64,000 nt of DNA from the NCBI GenBank assembly GCA_002189035.1, contig CM007989.1, positions 8,103,501 through 8,167,500 of the forward strand, read 5' to 3'. The first letter of the stretch is position 1, and each line of letters opens with the position of its first letter. The position numbers and the translations under genes were made by a program. The notes beneath the pieces were generated by a model. That model ran no database searches. It was given only the letters and a program-made list of their open reading frames with translations, and was not told where the DNA came from. This stretch comes from Utricularia gibba. Lineage: Eukaryota > Streptophyta > Magnoliopsida > Lamiales > Lentibulariaceae. This document shows, piece by piece, positions 40,237 through 51,936 of this stretch.

Positions 40237-40254
40237 CTCTCTCTCTCTCTCTCT
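40237..40254. repeat. CT microsatellite, nine units
   Basis: (CT)9 upstream of the minus-strand DUF4050 gene, read as GA on its sense strand; it may lie in its promoter or leader. Confidence 0.8.
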
Positions 40255-41377
40255 ATCTTCTTTTTGTTCATCAGACAAGACAGCATTTTCACTTACGGAT
40301 GAGTGCGTTCAAGTATTTAACGGATCGGGGTCCATATCCTACTAAATATAAATCAAAGCAAACCTTCCGATCAACCATTTAACAGCCATTTCCTGATCCG
40401 CAATCTCCCCTCTCTTCACTTCCTTCTCTCAAACCCTTCCCCTGGTCTCCGGCAAGAGAAGAAGTATAAGAAAACTCTTGCGATCACCATTATTCCGGCG
40501 AGGACCAAGAAAATGCCGCCGAAACCAATTTTACTGGACACGATTAAAACGACAACGATGCCGCACCGGAAACCAAACAGTTTACCGGGAATAAATTCCT
40601 TCGATGGCCCAACCCAAATTGTGAAAAAAGATTCATCGGCGCAATCAGGCACCACAAAAGGCCATAGCCCAATTCGGTTAATTGGGTCCACTGTTCAATG
40701 TATTTAGACCCAGGCCCAACCCAACTTGTGAAATACCCATTCCCATAATGTGTTGATTATCCTACTGTTGGAAATAAAATAATTGTGATTGAAAATCGAG
40801 GTTTTATTTATCTTTTAAAAAAGCATTTTTCAATATTCCATGTTCTTACCTTCAAAACAGATACATTATTATTTTACATTTACTAAATTTTTCCAAATCC
40901 GAAATCTGAAATTTTTCCAAATTTTCTTGATGGTGATAGGATAAAATAAATTTAATTTAATTAGATTGAAATAAATGTGATGTAAATACATTTAAATTTA
41001 TAAAATAAGTAGGATATAATTTATAATCATTGTATTAATCCCCTGAATGAATCAAGGGAATGGAATGGGACAAAAGGCAGTGGGGGTGGGTGGAGGCCGG
41101 AGCTGGGTTCCCAATGTCGCCGTCGTTTTCAGGTCACTCAGAATCAGATCCCAACTCCGGCATTTAGTTACAGTGGACTACTGCTACTGCTCCTCCCCGG
41201 TTATCAGAACCCGGATCCGTTTAGGCCCACCGGGTAACACAGATAAGGCCCGGCTTGGGTTGTCCTCATCGGAAGGGAACCGCCAACGGCCCCCGCCCGG
41301 CCCCTCCACGTGACCAACTTGGCCCTCCCTGATGCCACTCCATACGAGAGTTAGGGTTTGGGAGGAGCTCCAAACTC

Positions 41378-41403
41378 CAAACCAAACCAAACCAAACCAA
41401 ACC
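41378..41403. repeat. Five-unit pentanucleotide repeat (AAACC)
   Basis: Direct repeats of AAACC, followed by GATCA repeats and GA-rich DNA. It resembles a promoter/leader region, but no gene follows within 1 kb. Confidence 0.75.
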
Positions 41404-43090
41404 GTGTGAGATGATCAGATCAGATCAGAACAGCGAGAGAGAAAGAGAGAGAGCATCCATTTCCTCATTCATTCCCTTGTCGGCATTGCTGTGGAGCAGG
41501 CAGCAGGATGCACGGTGGCATCGGGAAACGTGCACCTCTTCTTTTTTCTTTTTTTTTTAAATTAAAAAGGTACAAATGATTAATGGATCCGACCCGGTTT
41601 GTTTATAAAAAGCACAGTTTTATTATCAAATTTATTTTTTATTTTATAAAAAAAACATTTTTTTTTATAGAAATGCTACTAAACATAGGTCAAGTATTTA
41701 AGCAAAATAATTCAACTAATCTCATTTACACATCATTTTCATTAGAAGTAGATAACGCAAAGTCGCAAAATTCAATAATAATTAAATATTATGGAGGAGA
41801 AAAAGGCATGATTGATGACAACCATAAGGATGGATGACCATATATTATGGAATTAGAGAATATCATGATCATTCTTAAAATTTTTGGTATTTTGTAGTAT
41901 CCATATCAAATAAATTTTTTATGAAATCAATATTCTAATCTTTCAAATAATTCGATGTTCAATACGAGATACAAATGAGTATCTTTCCTCAATCGACACC
42001 CACAAAACTTTGGTTTTGAATGAATATCAAATGAAAAAAGTGATAAAGAATGCAATAATTTGATGAAATTGAAGGGAAAAGTATAATATATCACATTATT
42101 TTGTCTTGTTACCTTCATTTTTCAATTTCTAAATAAATAAATTAATCAGGAGAACCAAGTCTGGGTTCCAGCTCCACCTTAGTTGTCAATTGATAATGAT
42201 CTCTAGGGGTGTTTTAGTAATTACACATCGAAAATCCTTCACCATTTCAACCTTAATTAGATTAGGAATAATAAACTTTTATTTTTCTGGAATAATTTTT
42301 TTTAGAAATAGAATCCAATGGTTTGAAGTTGTGGGAGAAATGGTAATTATGAGATAATGTGGGGTCTAAAACAAATTAAAATTTATTTATGGACGCGTCA
42401 TCGATATTCTGATAATAAATATGAAAATAAAGAGGGACTGGACAGAAAATTCGGTGACCACCGAATATTTGGAAGCATTCAAGATTTTTGATGCCTGTGT
42501 TTTTTATTTTATTATTATTATTATTTTGAATTAGTTAATTTCGAATAAATAAATATATATTTCATTTAATTAATAATTAATTGTTGGATAACATAATTTT
42601 GTAGTTTTTATGGGCAAGTACAGCTGCTGGTCGGGCAGCCCGCCTCCAAAATAATTCAAGAATGGATTTATGGAGGACTTTTTTTCAAATTCGGGCGATT
42701 TTGAAATTTGTTTTGAATGTTGGGAGGAATCTGTAAAAACTACTTTTTGAATGGAAAGGATTTTAGTGGACGAAACTGAAAAGTTAAAAAGAATTGGGGT
42801 AAAAAGGTAATAAAGGGAGAAGGTGGGGGTGCGGCGGGAATTAATGCACGGGATGAGGTGAAGTATGAATAAAAAATAATAAGAAAAGAAAGCTGGGGAC
42901 TGATTGAGGTGGGAAGGGAACTCCGCCGCTGCTGCTGCTAGGCATTTGGTTTTATGCATTCGCACGTTTCTTCCACTTTCCATTTTCTATCAGTTTCTCG
43001 TCCCCAGATCTCCCACATTTCCATTTGGGCATCTGGGTTATATTAAAAGCTCGATCTTTTTTCTTGTTTTTGTTGTTGAGGGGCGTGTAG

Positions 43091-43108
43091 ATGACTCTGC
43101 TGCTGTGA
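43091..43108 (+). other. Minimal upstream ORF before LRX
   Basis: ATG-ACT-CTG-CTG-CTG-TGA ends two bases before the main ATG. If transcribed it could lower or reshape initiation; this is inference. Confidence 0.3.
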
Positions 43109-43109
43109 A

Positions 43110-45076
43110 ATGAAGATTCATAATTACATTTGCTGTTTGGGGGTTGGGTTTCTATTGCTGCTCGCTTTTCTGTCGAGCGGGGAAGCTTTGGAGGTGAAGG
43201 TCAGCGGCAATGGTGGCCCACTCACGGCGGAGGAGGTACGGTATATAAAGCGGAGGCAGCTACTTTACTACTTGGATGAATTTGGGGACAGGGGGGGATG
43301 TTTCTGTTGATTCTTCTCTCTGGTTCGAGAATCAGAGGCTTCGATCTGCATACACTGCTTTGCAGGCGTGGAAGAAGGCTATTCTTTCAGATCCTTATAA
43401 TCTTACTGAGAATTGGGTCGGATCCGATGTGTGCAACTATACAGGAGTTTTCTGCGCTCCGGCGCTTGATGACCCGTCGGTGCGTACGGTCGCCGGGATC
43501 GATCTCAACCACGGTAACATTGCTGGGTATCTGCCGGAGGAGTTGGGCCTTCTCGTAGATCTCGGGCTTTTCCACATCAATAGCAACAGGTTTTGCGGCA
43601 CGCTTCCTGAGAAGTTCAGGAACTTGAAGGTACTGTTTGAGTTGGACTTGAGCAACAACAGGTTCGCCGGGAAGTTCCCTCGCGTCGTTTTGAGTCTTCC
43701 GAAGCTGATTTATTTAGATATTCGGTTTAATGAGTTTGAAGGAGCTGTTCCCCCGGAGCTTTTTGATAAGCCCACCCTGGATGCCATTTTTATCAACCAC
43801 AACTGGTTCAATTCTCCGCTCCCGGATAATTTGGGAAACTCGCCGGTCTCGGTGATTGTGACGGCGGGAAATGGGTTCCACGGCTGCCTTCCGGCGAGCG
43901 TGGGTAATATGTCGAGACTGAATGAGATTATATTGATGGAAAGTGGGTTGATGTCTTGCTTGCCGCCGGAGATCGGGCTGCTGAAGAATGTGACTGTGTT
44001 TGACGCTAGTTTTAACAAGCTGGTGGGGCCGTTGCCGGAGGCAATCGGTGGAATGGTGAGCTTGGAGCAGTTGAACGTGGCTTATAATTTGCTGTCGGGG
44101 GAGATTCCTGAGAGTATTTGTCAACTTCCCAAGCTCCTGAATTTCACTTTCTCCAATAACTTTTTCACCGGGGAGCCGCCGGTTTGCTTGGCCCTTCCTT
44201 CCGTTAATGATCGACAGAATTGCCTGCCGGAACGGCCGGCGCAGAGGTCCGCGTCGCAGTGCAAGGCGGTTTTGTCTAGGAGGATACATTGTGGCGCTTT
44301 CAAGTGCAAGCGGTTTATTCCCCGTTATCCCCTGCCGGCGCCGGTTTTATCACCACCACCACCATCACATTCACCACCACCACCATCACCTCCTCCGCCG
44401 GTTTATTCACCACCACCACCATCACCTCCACCGCCGGTTTATTCACCACCACCACCATCACCTCCACCGCCAGTTTATTCACCACCACCACCATCACCTC
44501 CACCGCCAGTTTATTCACCACCACCGCCGGTTTATTCACCACCACCACCTCCCCGCCTGTTTATTCACCACCACCACCTCCCCGCCTCCGCCGGTTTATT
44601 CACCACCACCACCATCACCTCCTCCGCCGGTTTATTCACCACCACCGCCGGTTCTATCTCCACCACCTCCTCCTCCGGTGCATTCGCCTCCACCGCCAAT
44701 TTATTCACCACCCCCACCGTCTCCATCCCCTCCACCGCCCCCACCACCTCCGACCCCAGTCTATTATTTCAGCTCGCCACCACCTCCCCCACCTTTTCCC
44801 TCACCGCCTCCTCCGTCACCGATCTATTCATATTCATCACCACCACCACCGGTTCATTCTCCTCCGCATCCTTGTGTAGAACACCCGCCGCCACCACCAC
44901 CTCCGCCCGTCATTTATAAGCCTCCGCCTTCGCCGTCACCACCACCACCATATTTGTATTACTCTCCTCCGCCACCATCTCCAACGCCTCCACCGCCAAC
45001 TCCAATATTCGTGGGGCCGCTGCCTCCTGTCATCGGAGTATCCTATGCTTCTCCTCCTCCACCGCCCTTCTATTAA
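43110..45076 (+). CDS. Leucine-rich repeat extensin-like protein (LRX), three frame breaks
   Basis: Intronless; about 655 residues when bridged. LRX proteins sit in the cell wall and bind RALF peptides, linking wall state to FERONIA-type receptors. A signal peptide covers residues 1-26. The N-terminal block LTAEEVRYIKRRQLLYYLDE is followed by WVGSDVCNYTGVFC, about ten LRRs, and a Cys-rich hinge. The extensin part is Pro-rich, built of SPPPPSPPPPVY repeats, and ends in PPPPPFY. Three breaks need bridging. In the G7 run at 43291-43297 the frame changes between DEFGDRG and GDVSVD; the expected length is 9 or 6 G. At 44551-44554 and at 44580-44583, CCTCCCCGCCT lacks one C each time, so the frame slips out of and back into Pro-Val-Tyr repeats. 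The frames used are consistent with these three events in order. No intron could explain them. Tyr in VYSPPP is the crosslinking residue of extensins. Confidence 0.9.
44401..44508 (+). repeat. 36-bp tandem repeats in the extensin region
   Basis: Three near-identical 36-bp units coding VYSPPPPSPPPP, with decayed copies on both sides (about 44340-44960). Unequal pairing or slippage can change copy number and also hampers assembly. Confidence 0.85.
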
Positions 45077-45407
45077 TTTACTTGAATGCTTCCCTCTAAA
45101 CCAATACGGAAACAGAGTACAGGACACCGATTTTCAGGCGAGGCTTCTGTGTATTCATAATACTTGCCACGATTCTCATCAGATGATGAATGCAGAAACT
45201 AGAGAAAACAAAAGCCTATGTTCAGGATTGGACTCAACGCCGATATCAAGGGTCCATTGTTTTAGTTGCTTTTGTTGTAGAAAATGCAAGATAGCCAGCA
45301 GCAGCAGCAGTGGATGGAAGAGCATTGGCATGTTTTGGGTTGGGATTCTAGAGTAGTAGAATCAATCAAGACTTGAAATTTGTTATGGACCCTTTTTCAG
45401 TTTGTGA

Positions 45408-45413
45408 AATAAA
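45408..45413 (+). terminator. Candidate poly(A) signal of LRX
   Basis: AATAAA 332 bp after the stop codon. Confidence 0.35.
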
Positions 45414-46147
45414 ACCAGATTTTACAGTTTTTAACCTTCTTCATCTTTGACCTCCTAATATGGAACTTTGATCTGGGGTTATTCAGGTCAGAGTTTCTGA
45501 CCTTTCACAGAAGAAGATGAACTGAGATTAAAACTAAAGATCCCATTTTTTGTTTGCTCTCAAAGGGGAAAAACCACAATTTTTGTCCCATTGACATGTG
45601 CTTCCCTTAAAAGAGACGAAGACCAAAATTGTTAATACAAACTTTGAGATGATGACCCGACAGACCCTACTGCGAATGCACCGGCTACAAGATGAACAGT
45701 TGAAAACCCCTCAAATAAAGAAGAAAAGGAGAAACTTGTTGAAGACATGGGCTTTATTTTGTCTCTACTCACCGAAATTTCTAAATTGTTCGCATATTTA
45801 ACTGTAGACTTGTGTGCCTCTATATCTGCTTTCTAGTTTTTACGGTCCAACAGCGAGAATGCGCTGTTGAGCTGACGATTAATCAGTTTCTACAGTTTTT
45901 GCGTTCCCGATCAGGTCTGTTGTCATTAATTGCTGAATCGAACATTTTAAGATCAGTGGAGTTCTGAGTTTGTGGGTTTTGTTTCCTTTGATGTGTTTCT
46001 TTGTGGGTATCGCCAAGTCAACTTTGGCGACACTTGTTTACTGGATCTGGGGTTCCGGAGGGTTCATGTTTCTGAGAATTTAGTGATTTTGCTTATTTTT
46101 GTTGTCTGATTGGCGGGTAAAGAAATCGAGCGGAGTTTGGGGTGGAA
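45414..46147. other. Intergenic region between LRX and AGD14
   Basis: No gene is seen. The final 250 bp are T-rich and likely the AGD14 leader. Confidence 0.4.
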
Positions 46148-49100
46148 ATGGCGAATCGAGCTAGAGAAGATGATAAGAACGAGAAGATCATAAGGAATCT
46201 TTTGAAGCTCCCTGAGAACCGCCGGTGTATAAACTGCAACAGCTTGGTATGCGTCAATTCAGCTTTTTTTCATCTCGTGTATTGAATTCAAAAGTGCCCA
46301 CCTGAATTGTATCAACCATTTCATTGTTCATATGCAACATGCTAGAAGGTTAATTGTGATGAACACTCTTGAATCCCTGCCTTGAAATGCGATTGACAAC
46401 AACCTGGAAGCTGCCATTGCCTGTTAATTATCTTCAATGTTTTCTAGGCTCAACTCATTTCTTTTCTGTCTCAATACCAGGGGCCTCAATATGTATGCAC
46501 AAATTTCTCAACCTTCATTTGCACCACATGCAGTGGGATACAGTGAGTAAAGCAGAGTTCATTTTTTCTTTTTCCCCCTGAATATTCAGCTGTATGGTAA
46601 ATACATATTGAAGCTATATTGCTTGCTTTTTACTTGTGATTAATGGCAGTCGAGAATTTACACATCGGGTGAAGTCGGTATCCATGGCTAAATTCACTTC
46701 TCTTGAAGTCAGTGCCCTTCAGGGAGGGGGGAATGCGGTATGTGGAGAAACTTGAATTTTAAGCACTACCCACATTCTGTTTCAGTGGCTGGCCTTACTG
46801 GCTTATCTCATGTTTGCTAGAGTGCTAGAGAAATATACCTCAAGGAGTGGGATCCTCAACGAAATTCACTTCCTGATGGGAGGTAGATATTTATGCTATG
46901 AGAATTGCTGGTTGAAAATTCTTTTTTTTTTGGACCAGAGTTATGGATTCTTTAATATCTTAACCTCACAGAAATGTTGAACGGCTACGTGATTTCATCA
47001 AGCATGTCTATGTAGATAGAAGGTTTACTGGTGAGCGAATCCTGGATAAGCCTCCTAGGGATAAAATGGCAGGGGTGGGAACTTGCAATCAACCATCTCA
47101 TGTTCATATTTAAATTTTTACGTGCATTCTGGATTCATTGTTGTTTCTGTTACTAATCTGCAGGGAGAAACTGAGGGCTTCAATGGAAACAGAGGAGTAG
47201 ACACATATCAAGGTGGCTCACGGAGTCCCTCTTATGATAATAAGTTTGAACAGCGTCATGGGGATCGGCCAAGTTCTGGTGGAAGAAGTCCTGAAAATTG
47301 GCAAAGCAGAGACTACCGAAGAACTCCTGGCAATACTGAAGTTGTCAATGACTGGAGACGGGAAGATAGGTTTGGAAATGGTAGGAGGTCTGGTAGAAGT
47401 TCAGATGATGAGCTGAAGGTTGATGGTCAATCTCCTGGTCGTCTTAAAGATCCTGAATTGCCTAGTTCCCCTGAAGTTCGCCCTGTTCGTGATATTTTGA
47501 GGGATAATGTATTACCACTACGGGTTATTGAGCCTCCAAATGTTGCTTCGGGGAAGTCAACGGATGGTTCAATGCGCACTCAGGTATATTTTCCTAATAT
47601 GTTTTTCATTGTATTTTCTTTCTGAATCAGCATTGCCTTCATGAGAAGTCATAAGCAATTTCTTGTTGAGACATCTTTTTCAACTACCCCTGGTGATGCT
47701 TTTTTCCATGCGGGGCTGCTCATATTTCCTTTTCAGTATACACTTGATTCAAATATTTGGATGAAACTGTATCTTGTCACCTAGCTGACCTGCATATCCT
47801 TTTTTCACCAGAGAATTGCATCATCCAGCAGTATAGCATCTTCTGATGGTAATCCTTCCGAGACTAAAGTGGATGTACCATTTATTGACTTTGATTCAGC
47901 TCCTGTGGTGACTGCCCCACAAATCCACCAGACTGTTGCAAATGAATCTTCAATCCAACATACAACATCTAGTAACAATGACTGGGCAAATTTCGACTCA
48001 ATGACCGGAGCTAAATTGCAAAGTACATCATCCAACCCATTGGAGTCTATGCTATCAGAGTTTCCCATTTCAACATCAACATCTCCTTCGCCAGGCCTTC
48101 CTGCAGTGACCAGTGTCCCACCATATGGAAGTGCGAATGCACCATCAGTACTTCCCCCTGTTACAAATCCTTCATCAGTAGGGGCACAACCTCAATTCAA
48201 TAATACTCAATCAATTTATGGGACAAATTCTGCCATCTCTGCGAGTAGGCCCCAGAATTCTGTCTTGCCTGGGTACAAGGGGCAGCCCCTTCCTCAAACA
48301 GTTGCACACGCTACTGGTTTGTATCCAAGTAGTAAGGTATCCAGTTGACAGGGCTCTAATGTCTTCTATCATTTTCTGTGATGAACGAATAAATTTACAG
48401 TCTTCAACAGGCATTGAATCCCCAGGCCCAAATGGTCCAGCAACCTCCTCGTCCATCAGTTTTCCCAGGAGCCTCAAATGAATCAAGCAATACCATGGGC
48501 GACTCTCATGGATCAGCTCTAGGGTCTTCGCTGGAATCTAATTCAAGCGGAAGAAAAGCACTACCTGAGGATTTGTTTTCAATGAATTATGCCTACCGTC
48601 CATCACCAGCTTCTGGCTGGTATCCTATTCCTGGATCCCCATATATTCCTGGGATGCCTTTGCAGTATAGCACTCCGGTGGCACCACTGGTAATGCCTTC
48701 ATATTTAATTCTTTCTGTTTGCTAATTGAGTTACCCCACTAGCTTGGTTGATCAGCATTCTCTCAATAGGCTGTAGGTATCATGAACTTTTCTAGGATAG
48801 TTGATCATTTAAACATTATGCATGTTTGTTGTACAAATACATATTTGCTGGTTCATTTTTCATTATCTTTCTCTGGGAAGCCGCTGCGGTGCTGCTTTCA
48901 GGCTATGATTCTTGTGTTGATAGGCACTGTATTAACTTTTCTTTTCCAATTGCAGCATGTACACAATATCCCAGCGCCAGCAAGGTCAAGAAATCCTTTT
49001 GAGGTTGGCAATGAACCATCACAAGCCCATGCTTCAACGGTTTGCTTCTTTTTTTTTTCAATATTCACCATTGAGCTTTCTACATTGTTTTCCATCATTC

Positions 49101-49760
49101 ATCCTAGCTATATAGTATATATAATGCTTGAAACATGGCATGACTTGTAGACTTGTACTACTGTTGATGAGGACCATGGTAATCTCTTGCTAAAACGAAC
49201 CTGGGAATATGCCCACACAACAATTATTCTGAATAACTGAGTCTGTCTGGACTAGCAGCCTGCTGACATCTCTTAACTCTTTGTTTCTTGCTGAATGCCT
49301 CTTAAAATGCAGTTTCCTTCAGTGGCATCTTTGCAAGGCGCATTGCCAGAAATGGCCAACCTTGGGATACCGCATGCTCCCGGCCATATACCGCCTCAGC
49401 ATAACACCATGCCAATGCCGAGCCAAACACCCTTCTATCCAACATCAGCCCCTCAAAGTAACAAAATCATCTCAATCTTTGGAATGCCGCAACATTACAT
49501 ATTTCATCTTATGCCGGTTATTCAACAGGTTCAATCATGGGACAAGGCACATTCAGCGGTGCAGCAGCCAGGTGATGTATAGATTTTTTTACTGATCCTA
49601 CTGGTAAAAGTCTGAATTTGAACATATGAAACTACCCTTTTGCAGGCCTCAAGTTCCCTCCAGCTTCGGCTCCGGTTTCCCATCCCTGAACCCACATCTT
49701 CAGCATGCAACTCATCCTGCTTCAAGCAGTTTCACTTCTGGTGGAAACCCCTTCGGCTGA
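46148..49760 (+). CDS. AGD14: ArfGAP domain protein, AGD14-like
   Basis: Exons: 46148-46246, 46481-46542, 46650-46737, 46821-46882, 46972-47074, 47164-47583, 47812-48336, 48411-48689, 48956-49039, 49313-49457, 49529-49571, 49646-49760; 674 residues. The N-terminal ArfGAP domain speeds GTP hydrolysis by ARF GTPases on vesicles. Its zinc finger is C27-x2-C30-x16-C47-x2-C50, followed by GIHREFTHRVKSVSM with the arginine finger. The remaining 530 residues are low-complexity (Ser, Pro, Gln, Asn) with SPSYDNKFEQRHGDRPSSGGRS near 150 and a tail ending in SGGNPFG. This layout is that of plant AGD14/AGD15 (AGD14 is 649 residues as I recall). Exon 8 begins at 48411 rather than at the nearer acceptor 48401 because only that choice keeps the frame. 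NPF-like tails may contact EH or clathrin adaptors; this is inference. Confidence 0.9.
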
Positions 49761-50041
49761 TGGCAGGGAGCAACAGCAAAGCGTGTCTCACCAATCTCAC
49801 TCAACTCATCATCCACAACAACTTGGTGTGTATACCTCATACCTGCTGCGCCTCAGTGTAATTCAAGAAGAAGCTTCAAAGATGTGAACATGGAGTCCAT
49901 GAGGTTAGGTTTCAGTAATTTTTTTTTTCTTTTTTGGGTTGATTCGTTTTTCTGCGTCTGTTATAGTGTGGAATCCTGGGTTTCATTTTTCTCTGTTATC
50001 ACCAGCTTGTAACATCATCACCTGAATTGCTGCCTTGTTGC

Positions 50042-50047
50042 AATAAA
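50042..50047 (+). terminator. Candidate poly(A) signal of AGD14
   Basis: AATAAA 282 bp after the stop codon, at the border to AT-rich intergenic DNA. Confidence 0.35.
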
Positions 50048-51936
50048 AATAGCACTTTCTAAGAATGTTAAAAAATAGGTATAATTAAATCATTTTGTTC
50101 AATTATAATGGATTTCATTTTTGAATAATCTGAAATTTTTAATGTTCAAAAATATAAAAATATTTTTTATATTTAAAAAAATCTAGCTTTTTTGAAAAAT
50201 TAAAATATGAATATTGGATATTCAAAACTATGTAGATATAGTTACTATATTTAATATCATAATCAAATTTAAACATATAATAATAATGAGATATATATTC
50301 AACCAAAATGCGATCTTAAGTTGCTAATGAGGATGGTGATCATCCAAGAGAAACATAATCTTGATACTTATCTATCTATTTAGTATTAAATAGATAGATA
50401 ATGTTAGGCTCCCCTATAAAATAGGTTGGAAAAGTAAATGTACTTAAAACTAGAGATTGATATAATTTTGTACGATATATTTTTTTCAAAAAAAAAATTA
50501 TGAGAATTTAATATTCAAGTATTATACAAAAGCAACTTACAAAAATGGAAATATTATGAGAGGGGGATACCACAAAAATATTCCACCTAAGGAAACCTTG
50601 AGTCAACTATAATAATTAATGTCATTAATTAAAGAAAACACGTCATTAAGTCCATAATGACATGGTTTGAATGGCCAGCTCAGCACGTTAAATTAATCAT
50701 ATTTTTTCACAAACGTGACCATAAAACCAAGAAACATCATTATGGTGTCTAAAGTTACTACAAAGTTGTAATAATAATAAATATTGAATTTAATATTTAA
50801 GCCGACCTAAAATTGTGGGCCACGACTTCTGGGGGCCCCATTAAAAAATAATAATAATTCCACAATAATCCACGCCAGAGGCATCCCCGGTAAACGTGAA
50901 TAAAAACGAGGGGGGAGAGTAAGATGCATGGCTCTTGACTTGGGGAGTAGCTTTTTGGTCTATGGAATGGACGGAGGATCTTCTCGGTTGACTTCTTTTC
51001 AGAATTCCTGGATCTATGCTAGAGCAAGGGGGAAGCTATAATTCTTCATGAAAGTAAAATAAAAAGTCAAGTTGTATGGGCTAGGGCGGAAAGAGAAAGA
51101 GAAGAAAGCGACTTCGAGCTTCTGGGACGCTGAGAATTGTGATTGCTCATGTTGGCTAAAGAGTGGGTGTAGGGGGGCTTCAGGAATCAACCTTGTGAGC
51201 TCAACTACCGAGAAAAGGTGTTTTATAGGCATCTGGCATTTGGATGTTTCACTTTTGTTATCTTGATGTTGTTGAAGGGTGTGTGGGGTTCTGTTTTTGT
51301 TTCTTTTTTTTGCTTTTAGAGAGTGGACCATTTAAATGTTCGGTAGTGGTGGAGGAACTGGGTTTGGGAACTTTTTTTCTATTTTCCACTTGGTGGAACT
51401 AATTTTTACGAGGACACAGAGGATGGATGCTGAGTTATGGCTTCATCAAATGCCTATTTAGTGATCATTTTTGTCTGTACTGCCACTTTTTGGCAAGGTG
51501 GTTTGAGCTGTTGTTGATATTGGTTGCTATTTGCTTGTAAGTGTTTCTGTATTTGCCACGCTTCTTTGTTAGGCTGGTATTGGGGGGCACAATTGTTATC
51601 ATGCTTCTCGTGATCGAGCTGTCCTGTTATTACAATGTTCCATTCTTCTCTTATTGTTGTTGTTGATCAACCATTCCCTTGTTAGTATCCTTAATTTACC
51701 TTTTCTCCACTATCCGATGCCAGCAGAATTCCCTTTGGAAGCTGGAAGCTCTTTTTGTTTTTTTCACATCCCTCTTCTAAGTCTCTCTGACTTGCGAAGT
51801 GCTTTGATTTTCATTCTTCATGCTGATCATTACACCTTCGATACATTGGGATGACAAAAATTTCTTTCTTATAGAGGAGTGTTTAATGGAGAAAGTGCTC
51901 AGAAATATTTTCTGCACTATTCATAGGTAGCTCAGG
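50048..51936. other. Intergenic region between AGD14 and MRS2
   Basis: 50050-50870 is strongly AT-rich and contains a perfect hairpin. From 50880 to 51936 composition is normal and probably includes the MRS2 promoter and a spliced leader (acceptor-like sequence about 51934). No coding gene is recognised. Confidence 0.4.
50368..50401. repeat. Perfect 15-bp inverted repeat with a 4-nt loop
   Basis: TTATCTATCTATTTA and its exact reverse complement flank GTAT. AT-rich, intergenic; may be the core of a small inverted-repeat element. Confidence 0.8.

Larger units (their letters stand above)
39380..43090. other. Intergenic region between the DUF4050 gene and LRX
   Basis: 39380-40300 is probably leader and promoter of the DUF4050 gene, with a CT run. 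40416-40691 has a minus-strand frame of 91 codons with a hydrophobic middle, unrecognised. 41040-41480 is GC-richer with TGGGC motifs and a 5-bp repeat but no gene. 41520-42600 is very AT-rich. 42890-43090 is the LRX leader. Confidence 0.45.

Noticed and set aside
43291-43297. Programmed ribosomal frameshift at the G7 run of LRX
   Set aside because: No such mechanism is known for LRX genes, and similar breaks occur in five other unrelated genes in the window.
44401-44508. Regular direct repeats that might suggest a CRISPR-like array
   Set aside because: They are 36-bp coding repeats of VYSPPPPSPPPP without spacers, in a plant gene.
44315-44747. Minus-strand Val-rich frames over the LRX gene
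   Set aside because: They are the reverse reading of the CCA/CCG proline repeats of the extensin domain, with no start context or family features.
48401-48486. AGD14 exon 8 starting at the nearer acceptor 48401
   Set aside because: It leads to a stop within 30 codons; the acceptor 10 bp downstream keeps the frame with no loss.
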